Source of the DNA: CAZRDB01 sp964598695
GTDB taxonomy: Bacteria > Armatimonadota > Zipacnadia > UBA1398
DNA length: 35,159 bases
Assembly: GCA_964598695.1 (NCBI GenBank)
Contig: CAZRDB010000030.1
Coordinates: 1 to 35,159 of the forward strand
Reading direction: 5' to 3'
The translations under genes and the position numbers were made by a program. How positions within the stretch are numbered: the first letter of the stretch is position 1; every line of letters begins with the position of its first letter. Positions 26,512 through 32,982 of this stretch are shown here, in pieces. The notes under the pieces were generated by a model. That model saw only the letters and a list, made by a program, of their open reading frames with translations, was not told the DNA's origin and did no database searches.

Positions 26512-28817
26512 ATGCGGAGACGACTGCTGGTCGCGGTGGGCTTGGTCGCGCTGTGCTCCGCCGGTGCGTGGGCGGAGCGGCTCGCCACCGTCGAGGTGCT
26601 CCTGAACGAGCGCTCGGCGGAGTCGTCCGGCATCGACCAGACGCTGCTCCACCGGCTGATCCGTATTCGCCCCGGCCGCAACTGCACGCGGGAGGAGATC
26701 GACCGCGACTTCGTGGCCCTTCTCTCCACGGGGCTGTTCGATCCCTCCCCCGACGCTTCGTACCGCACCGTCGGCGTCGGGCCGGGCGGGCTCAGCGTCG
26801 AGTTCCGGCTGACGCCCAACCCGACGGTCACCGGGTACCGTTTTCGAGGCGCCACGGCCGTGCCCGCGCCGGTGCTGATCGACGCAGCCTCTCGCGTGGC
26901 CCCGCTCGGCAGGATCTACGACGTTACGGCGGGGTCGCGGCTCGGCCGGGAGTTGGCCGAGCTGTACCAGCGCCAGGACGTGGAGGCCCACGTCGACACC
27001 CCCGCGATCGGGCGCGACGGCTCGGTCTCGGCCACGGTCCACGAGCATCGGATCGGACGGATCTCCGTCGAGTGGGTCGGCACACCACTCGCGGCCCAGC
27101 CCGACCGCCTGGTGGCGCGCACCGGGCTTCGAAGGCTCGATCTCGTACGGCCCTCGGCCTGCGCGGCCGGCCGCGAGGCGCTGCTCGCCACCGGTCTGTT
27201 CGAAAGCGTCACCCTCTCACTCTCGCCGCCGGACCAGGCCGATCTCGTCGAGCTGCGGTTCGAGCTGCGGCCGAGCCGCATGCCGCGCCCCGGCCGCCCG
27301 GACGACCTGGACCTGGTGGATCCGGCCGCGTTGGCCGGCGCCCTTCGCTGGCACGAGGAGCTGCGCGCCGAGGCCCCGTTCGACCTCACACCACCTCTCG
27401 CGCCCGCCGGGGAGGCACGGCTGGCACGAGAGGGTGGTTCCCGTGGGGCCGTTTCCGCGTGCGCCTCAGCACTCGACCGGGGTGACCGGCCGGCGGCGCT
27501 CGCCTACGCTCGCTCGGTCACGGAAGCCCCCCCCCCCCCCCACCCCGCCGCGGGGGCCGCCCCGGGGCGGGGCCCCCCCAACCAGGGGGGGGGGGCCCAC
27601 CCGGCCCCCAACCGGCCGCGTGGGCCGCACGGGTACGGGCCCACAGCATCCTGGGGGAGGCGGACTCGCCGGCCGAGGCCGTGCCGACCCCGGCTGAGCC
27701 TCTGGACCGGTTCCTCGTCGCCTTCGCGGTCGCCGAGCGGGAGGCGTGGCTCCTCGCGCGCGGCTTAGGCTGCGCGCCGGAGGCGCCCGCCTCCCTCCGA
27801 GACGTTGCGCGCGCGATCGCAACCAAGCCGGGGAGCGCCCCGGAATCGAGCGCGGACTACGCCCGGGCCATGGACGAGGCCACCGGCGCGCTCCTGGCCC
27901 TCGAGGCGCCCGAGGACGTGCGCGGCTCGCTCGCCGAGCGGGACGAGTTGCTCGTCGCGCGCGAGCTGCTCCGCGCGTTCGAGGAGCGGCTGGCCGACGG
28001 CCCCGCGCCTCTGCCGCCGCTCGCGTCGGTCGGCTGGGGAAGCCCTGCCTGCCTGCGGGCGCTCCTCGACTGGCGCGCGAGCGACCCGGCTTCCTCGGAG
28101 GCGAGCTACGCGCTGGGGCTCTTCTGCCTCGGCCGGGCGCTCGCGGCGACCCGGGGCCCGGACGATGTCGCCGACGGGCCGCGGTGCCACGAGCTGGGAG
28201 GCCCCCAGGCGGCGGCGAAGCTGGCCGTCCGCTACCTCGCCGAGGCGCCGACCCGCGCCTCGGGCCCGGTGGACGAGCAGTACCCGCTCCACGCCTCGCT
28301 CGCGGCCCTGGCGACCTGCCTCGCGAGCCCCGGCGAGGAGGGGGCGCGCGTGCTGGCGCAGATCCTGGGCCGCCAGCGCCCCGCGAACGCCGAAGCGCTG
28401 GTCTTCGCCGCTGTGGGCGAGACGGGGCTGCTGGCCCACACGCCGGCCGGCCGCCGCGAGTCCGGCCGACGGCTGGCCGCCTCGCTGCTGGAGTTCGCCG
28501 ACGAGGGCGAAGACGCCGACACGACGCCCGCGCGGCTCGCCTGCCTGGCGCTGCTATGGTCGGGGGCGGAGAAGGAGGCCGAGGCCCACGCCCGCGAGCG
28601 CCTGGCCCGACCGGCCCCCCGAACGGCGCCCGACGCGGCGACACTGGCGCTCATCGCGCTGAAGCTCGGCAGACCGCTGGAGGCTGTGAGCGCGCTGGAG
28701 CCGTTCGCGACGGCGCCGGGAGCGGATGACGGACTGCGCCGCCTTCACGGCCTGTCGCTGCTGGCGGCCGGCGACCGTGGCGGCGCCGAGAGGGCACTGG
28801 GGATCGCGCCGCTCTAG
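26512..28817 (+). CDS. Periplasmic POTRA-TPR protein (paralogue 2), frame broken by low-complexity artefact
   Basis: ATG 26512 follows GGAGGAG. A signal peptide (M-R-R-R-L-L-V-A-V-G-L-V...W-A) leads into POTRA-like repeats (I-R-P-G-R-N-C-T-R-E-E-I, L-L-S-T-G-L-F-D, L-S-V-E-F-R-L-T-P-N-P) that match paralogue 1 in order and spacing. The frame used up to about 27526 ends in L-A-Y-A-R-S-V-T-E-A-P. Another frame resumes at about 27612 with P-A-A-W-A-A-R-V-R-A-H-S-I-L-G-E-A and runs to 28817 as helical TPR-like sequence. The two edges join as one TPR-like repeat when the C/G-homopolymer stretch between them is ignored. A sequencing or assembly error is therefore likelier than a true pseudogene. 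Total length is close to paralogue 1. The stop shares a CTAG with the convergent gene. Confidence 0.75.
27527..27611. other. Low-complexity C/G homopolymer stretch, probable consensus artefact
   Basis: A run of 15 C (27527-27541) is followed by short C/G blocks and a run of about 11 G (27585-27595). The composition is unlike any other coding sequence here. It changes the reading frame in the middle of a gene whose flanking protein segments fit together without it. Confidence 0.7.
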
Positions 28818-30808
28818 TCCTCGTCATCGGCCTTGCGCCGAACGACTCTCCTCTGCCGGGGCCCACGCCGGACCGCGTACCGCGGGCCGGTGCGGAGCCG
28901 CATCGCGACCACCAGCAGGAAGGCCACCAGCGTCAGCACGAGGACGATGGGGCAGCCGGCCTTGAGCAGCAGCGAGAGGCACGACTGGCCTCCCCCAGCG
29001 CCCACCGCGCGCAGGGCGCTGGATCCCTCGGGAGCCCGATCCAGCTCGGCACGGAGGTCGGCCACGGAGCCCACGGGGGCCCGGCGCGTCGTGGGCGTGC
29101 AGACGAGGACGGTACCCCAGAGGCGGACGGGACGCTGGTCCTCGGCGCTCTTGCCGGGGCTGAGCTGGTACTCCAGCAGACGCACCCCAAGCTCCACCCA
29201 ACACTCCACGCGGCCGTCGAGCCGCTCGGCGACCGGCGCGATCGAGCGGCTGTCGCGCGCGCAGTCGGGGTCGTCGAGACAGGAGTCGACCCACGTCTGG
29301 GCCTTGGACTGCAGCGGTGCGAGCTGCTCCGACGCGTAGGTCGCCTTCTCCTCGCTCGCGAGTTCCTGCAGCTCCCGCGAGGCCGTCGGGTCCATCTGCA
29401 GCCGCACGCAGGTGAGACTGAAGCAGCCGAGCAGGAGGTCCTCCAGCCCGCGCAGCTCCGGCCCGACAGCGGTGCTCACCTTCACGCCGTCCTCGCGCAG
29501 GCCGTGGATCTGCTGGCACGAGCTGGTGCTGAAGACGCCCTCCAGCGCCCGCCGGAGCATGCTGGCCGCCCGGGCCTGGCGGAGATACAGCGTCGGGATC
29601 GGCTCGAGTGCGAGCGGCTGCACCGAGGGGGCATCCCGGGGCAGTCGGCGGGCCGGCCGCGCCTCGCGCTCGGTGGTGGGCGTCCAGCCGAACAGGGAGG
29701 GGAGCCGATCGCGGTACGAGGGCGTGGTCTCGATGGCGGCGCCCTCGGGCGCGTTGCCGTACAGCAGCATCGGCTCGAGCGCGTACAGCTCGCGGTCGGG
29801 CACTCCCCCGCCCTGCGGCGGGGCCAGCGTGTTGGTGCCACTCCGGATCAGCCCCACGTACTGCTCCACGGTCACGGGCTTGTTGGCCTCATCGCGCGTG
29901 GCGTACGCGCGGGCGAGCGGCCCCTGCAGCCGAGTGAACTCGTACGGCAGCAGCCGCCACTCGACGACCCCGCCGGGCGAGCGCCGCGCGATGATGTCGT
30001 AGTCGTTCATCAGGGCGAGAGTGGCGAGGTCGTTGGCCTCGTCGAGGTCGAGGGGGCCGAGGGAGACGCGCCGGCCCCAGAGCGCTCCGTAGAGCGCGTT
30101 GAGCTTGCGGTAGTGCTCGAGGAGGGCCTTGTCCTGCCGGATCGTCTCCGAGAGGAGCTTGGCGACCGCGAACTGCGCCTCCGCCCCCGAGCCCAACGAC
30201 TTGCGGAACCGCGCCGGCGGGCTCTGCTGGGCGGTGAGCAGGAGCGGAGTCTGCATCACTCGGCTCTCACGGAACACGGCCTCGAGCTGTGGGGTCCACG
30301 CGTAGTAGCCCAAGGGAGCCGCACGGACGGGATCGGCCTCGAAGGCCCCCACCAGGTCGTCCGCGATCTCCTGGATCGGTCCACCGAGGTTCATGCCTCG
30401 CTCGCCGGCCGCGAGCAGGGCCGCGGCGACGTAGGCGATCGCGCGGTTCTTGGTCTCGATGCTGGCGATGTCGGTCCGCTTGAGCAGGGCCTCCAGGAGC
30501 TTGCCGAGGAAGGCGCGACGGCCGAAGCGCAGCTTCTCGGCCCCGGCCTCGGTCTGCAGCTCGATGCCGGCGTAGACGCCGTCGAGGACCACGCGCGACT
30601 TCGCGAGCACCAGGTCGGCGCTCACCCAGCGCGGCTCGCCCTCGGGCGCCGCGCGCAGGGCGCTGACGTGGTCGGGGTAGAGCCGGGCCTTCCGCCCGCC
30701 GTCGCCCACGACGCGGATCGCGAGCAGGGGCTCGGCCCGGGCGGGTGCGAGCGCCAGACAGACGGCCGCGAGCGCCAGCCCCACACACCATCGTGCGTGC
30801 CTCCCCAT
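28814..30808 (-). CDS. Exported protein with C-terminal membrane anchor, function unknown
   Basis: This 664-residue protein starts at ATG 30808, preceded by GGGAGGTGGAG; an in-frame ATG at 30877 would place the signal peptide internally. The N-terminus has a clear signal peptide (M-G-R-H-A-R-W-C-V-G-L-A-L-A-A-V...A-R-A). The long extracytoplasmic part is mostly helical. It has a Cys-containing segment (S-S-C-Q-Q-I, L-L-G-C-F-S-L-T-C-V-R-L, D-S-C-L-D-D-P-D-C) that could form disulfides. A single hydrophobic span lies at about 620-637 (P-I-V-L-V-L-T-L-V-A-F-L-L), followed by a short Arg-rich cytoplasmic tail ending in D-D-E-D. Topology is therefore type I. I do not recognise the family. It is the last gene of a minus-strand set with a CxxC protein and an EnvC-like peptidase. 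Confidence 0.78.
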   Translation of the reverse strand: MGRHARWCVGLALAAVCLALAPARAEPLLAIRVVGDGGRKARLYPDHVSALRAAPEGEPRWVSADLVLAKSRVVLDGVYAGIELQTEAGAEKLRFGRRAFLGKLLEALLKRTDIASIETKNRAIAYVAAALLAAGERGMNLGGPIQEIADDLVGAFEADPVRAAPLGYYAWTPQLEAVFRESRVMQTPLLLTAQQSPPARFRKSLGSGAEAQFAVAKLLSETIRQDKALLEHYRKLNALYGALWGRRVSLGPLDLDEANDLATLALMNDYDIIARRSPGGVVEWRLLPYEFTRLQGPLARAYATRDEANKPVTVEQYVGLIRSGTNTLAPPQGGGVPDRELYALEPMLLYGNAPEGAAIETTPSYRDRLPSLFGWTPTTEREARPARRLPRDAPSVQPLALEPIPTLYLRQARAASMLRRALEGVFSTSSCQQIHGLREDGVKVSTAVGPELRGLEDLLLGCFSLTCVRLQMDPTASRELQELASEEKATYASEQLAPLQSKAQTWVDSCLDDPDCARDSRSIAPVAERLDGRVECWVELGVRLLEYQLSPGKSAEDQRPVRLWGTVLVCTPTTRRAPVGSVADLRAELDRAPEGSSALRAVGAGGGQSCLSLLLKAGCPIVLVLTLVAFLLVVAMRLRTGPRYAVRRGPRQRRVVRRKADDED

Positions 30809-30894
30809 CAGCTCCACCTCCCGAGCACCCGACCGCCGCGCAGGCGCGCTCGTCGGCTCCCTCGCGTCCGGCGGCATCGACGTCCGGCGCTGTG

Positions 30895-31589
30895 TTAGGC
30901 CGGGTCGGGCCCGACTCCTCCGGCGATCTCGCGGATCTGCCAGCTCACCCGGTCGAGCGGGCGGCCGACGGCCCGCTCGTAGAACAGCGTCCGGGTCAGC
31001 CCACTGGGCGTCAGGAGGCCCTCCTCAACCAGGGCGCGCAGCCGAGCCGTCGCGACCGGGATCATCCGGATCGCGGGGAAGTCGGCGATGTCGACCACGA
31101 TGACGAACTCGCTCTGCGCCAGCGAAGCGAGCAGGTTCTCGCGCGTGCAGGCGCGGCCGGAGCCGATGAACTTCGACTGCTGGAAGAGGATCCGCCCCTG
31201 CCCCAGACAGCGGACACAGACNNNNNNNNNNTGTGAGTAAATTTTTTTGGCCCCGCGATGGCGCGGTGTTTGGGGGGGGCTTGGGGGGCGGGGGCGCTTT
31301 TAATTTAATTTTGGGTTTGGTTCAGGCCCTGCCCCAGACAGCGGTCACAGAAGTGGAGACGCCCCAGCAGCGGGTGCGAGACCGTGCCGTCGTGGCCGGC
31401 CTCGTTGGAGTTCTCGTTGCGCTCGAACTGGTAGAGCAGCGCCGCCCAGTACTCCGAGAACCGGGAGACGACCCGCCCGTCGCGGAACTCGCGGATCGCT
31501 TGGTCGGGCGCGATCCACAGGGCGGCCGCGATCGCCTCGGGCCGGAACCGCAGCTCGTAGGCGGGCAGTGTGGAGTCCTCTGTGCTCAC
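30895..31589 (-). CDS. Small CxxC (zinc-binding-like) protein, intact after collapsing a false gap
   Basis: The minus-strand frame starts at GTG 31589 and reads to about 31327. The other part reads from 31195 to the TAA at 30895-30897. The two parts are separated by Ns, junk and a repeated 25-bp segment. Removing the 131-bp duplicated interval joins them in frame into a 187-residue protein. It has C81-D-R-C84-L-G-Q-G (or C-V-R-C on the other contig), a further C104, then a hydrophobic strand F-V-I-V-V-D-I and a helical C-terminus. There is no signal peptide. The single CxxC with nearby Cys/His may bind zinc. The family is not recognised. The gene lies between the EnvC-like peptidase and the exported anchored protein, all on one strand. 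Confidence 0.7.
31196..31351. repeat. Contig-end duplication spanning a false assembly gap
   Basis: The 25 bp at 31196-31220 recur at 31327-31351 with one mismatch (A31214 versus T31345). Between them are one base, ten Ns (31222-31231) and an anomalous homopolymer-rich, AT-containing stretch (31232-31326) unlike the rest of the window. The copies are the two contig ends of the same locus. Confidence 0.85.
31222..31231. other. Assembly gap (10 N)
   Basis: Placeholder Ns sit between contigs that actually overlap. The adjoining 31232-31326 has T and G homopolymers and TTTTAATTTAATTTT, typical of low-quality contig ends. Confidence 0.95.
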
Positions 31590-31629
31590 CGCTCCGCGAC
31601 TCCCTTGCGGGGCCGGCTCTCCGCCGGTC

Positions 31630-32766
31630 CTAGAGGCCGTTGCCGACGGGGTTCACCGGCGAGCCGTTGACGCGGACCTCGAAGTGGAGATGGGCGCCGG
31701 TGCTGAGGCCGGTGGAGCCCACGCGGCCGATCTGCTGCCCGGCCGCCACGATCTGGCCGTGCGAGACCCCGATGCTCGACATGTGGGCATAGAGCGTCGT
31801 CCGGCCGCCACCGTGGTCGATGATGACGCAGTTGCCGTAGCCGCCGTTCCAGCCGCGGCTGATGACCTTGCCGGAGCCGGCCGCCACGATCGGGGCGCCC
31901 ATCGGCGAGGAGATGTCGACGCCCGTGTGCATCCGGCGGTAGTGCAGGATCGGGTGCATCCGCATCCCGAACGGCGAGCAGATGTGCCCCGGCGCGGGCT
32001 GGCGCCAGGAGCCCGTCCACCGGCCGGTGTAGCCGGCGCCCCCCGAGGTCCAGGCCTTGATCGAGTCGGTGAGGGCGCGCGACTGCGCGGCGAGTTCGTC
32101 TTCCTTGCGGGCCCACTCGTCGGCTTCGGCCTGCTTCTGGGCCGTGAGCGCCTTCACGCGCTCGGTCTCGCTCGCGATCCGGCCCTTGGCCTCCTCGATC
32201 CGCGAGCGCTCCTGCTCGACGCGCTTCTTCTGCTTCTCGAGATCGAGCTTGAGCGCCTCGGCCTTCCGTCGCCGCTCCTCGATCTGCTTCGCGATCTCGG
32301 CGTCCGTCTGGGCGAGCCGACTGTAGAGGTAGGCGCGGGTGGTCATCTCGGTGAAGTCGTTCGCGCCGACGAGCACCTGCAGGATGCTCACACTCCCCGA
32401 CTTGTGCATCGCGAGGAGGCGCTCGCCACTGACCTTGCGCTGGCGGTCGAGGGCCTGCTCGGCGCGGAAGACGGCCTTCTCGGTGTCGGTGATCGACTGC
32501 CGCGTCCGGGTGACCCGGTTCTCGGCGTCGGCAAGCTGCCGGTGGGCCTGCGCCAGACGCGCTTCGCTCTTGCGCAGCTCAGCCCGGCAGTCGGCGGCCT
32601 CGGCGTTCGCGGCGGCCTTCTTCGCGCGCACATCGCGGATCTGCTTGTACACCGCGTCGCGCTGTGCGCGGAGCGCCGACTGCGCTCGGGGAGCGGGGGA
32701 GAGGGCCAACAGCAGGCCCGTGGCGAGGATGGCCCCGACGGGGAGCCATCGCGTCCGAGCAAACAT
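31630..32766 (-). CDS. EnvC-like M23 (LytM) peptidoglycan peptidase with coiled coil
   Basis: This 378-residue exported protein has a signal peptide at 1-28, a long charged coiled coil at about 30-235 (heptad-rich K/E/R/A with a hydrophobic break L-L-A-M-H-K-S-G-S-V-S-I-L-Q), and a LytM domain at about 255-378. The zinc ligands are H280 and D284 (R-R-M-H-T-G-V-D-I) and H361 (G-A-H-L-H-F-E-V). The catalytic His is H328 in L-Y-A-H-M-S. All are present, so it should be an active endopeptidase and not a degenerate EnvC-type amidase activator. It acts on peptidoglycan in the periplasm, probably in cell separation. GGAGGTG precedes ATG 32766 by 3 nt. Frames extending much further upstream are antisense to the next gene. 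Confidence 0.93.
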   Translation of the reverse strand: MFARTRWLPVGAILATGLLLALSPAPRAQSALRAQRDAVYKQIRDVRAKKAAANAEAADCRAELRKSEARLAQAHRQLADAENRVTRTRQSITDTEKAVFRAEQALDRQRKVSGERLLAMHKSGSVSILQVLVGANDFTEMTTRAYLYSRLAQTDAEIAKQIEERRRKAEALKLDLEKQKKRVEQERSRIEEAKGRIASETERVKALTAQKQAEADEWARKEDELAAQSRALTDSIKAWTSGGAGYTGRWTGSWRQPAPGHICSPFGMRMHPILHYRRMHTGVDISSPMGAPIVAAGSGKVISRGWNGGYGNCVIIDHGGGRTTLYAHMSSIGVSHGQIVAAGQQIGRVGSTGLSTGAHLHFEVRVNGSPVNPVGNGL

Positions 32767-32868
32767 GCGCACCTCCGGAACCGTCCCGCCCTCAGTTCCT
32801 ACCCCCGTCCGGCCGGGTAGGTTCAGGGCGCCCGCCCATCGGCCGTGCGCGCGGCACGGCACGACTCC

Positions 32869-32877
32869 ATGATAGCA
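32869..32877 (-). promoter_or_regulatory. Extended -10 element for the EnvC-like peptidase
   Basis: On the minus strand TGC followed by TATCAT (32869-32874) forms an extended -10 about 100 bp upstream of ATG 32766, in the 216-bp divergent intergenic region. No good -35 is seen. Confidence 0.4.
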
Positions 32878-32982
32878 CGATCGGGGTGACCGCCGCGGGG
32901 AGGGGGCGCTCGCCGGGAGCGGGAACAAGCGCCGACGGGGCCCGGGCGGCCACAAGGCCGGTGCGGAAGCAGGGAGCGTCAC

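Noticed and set aside
27527..27611. Possible phase-variable homopolymer switch
   Set aside because: Two long homopolymers of opposite base, several short C/G blocks, similar junk beside a contig end at 31232, and flanks that fit together without the insert make an artefact likelier than contingency-locus slippage.
31232..31326. AT-rich island with T tracts that could be a terminator or transferred DNA
   Set aside because: It directly abuts the N gap and lies between two copies of the same 25-bp contig-end sequence, so it is best explained as poor-quality contig-end sequence.
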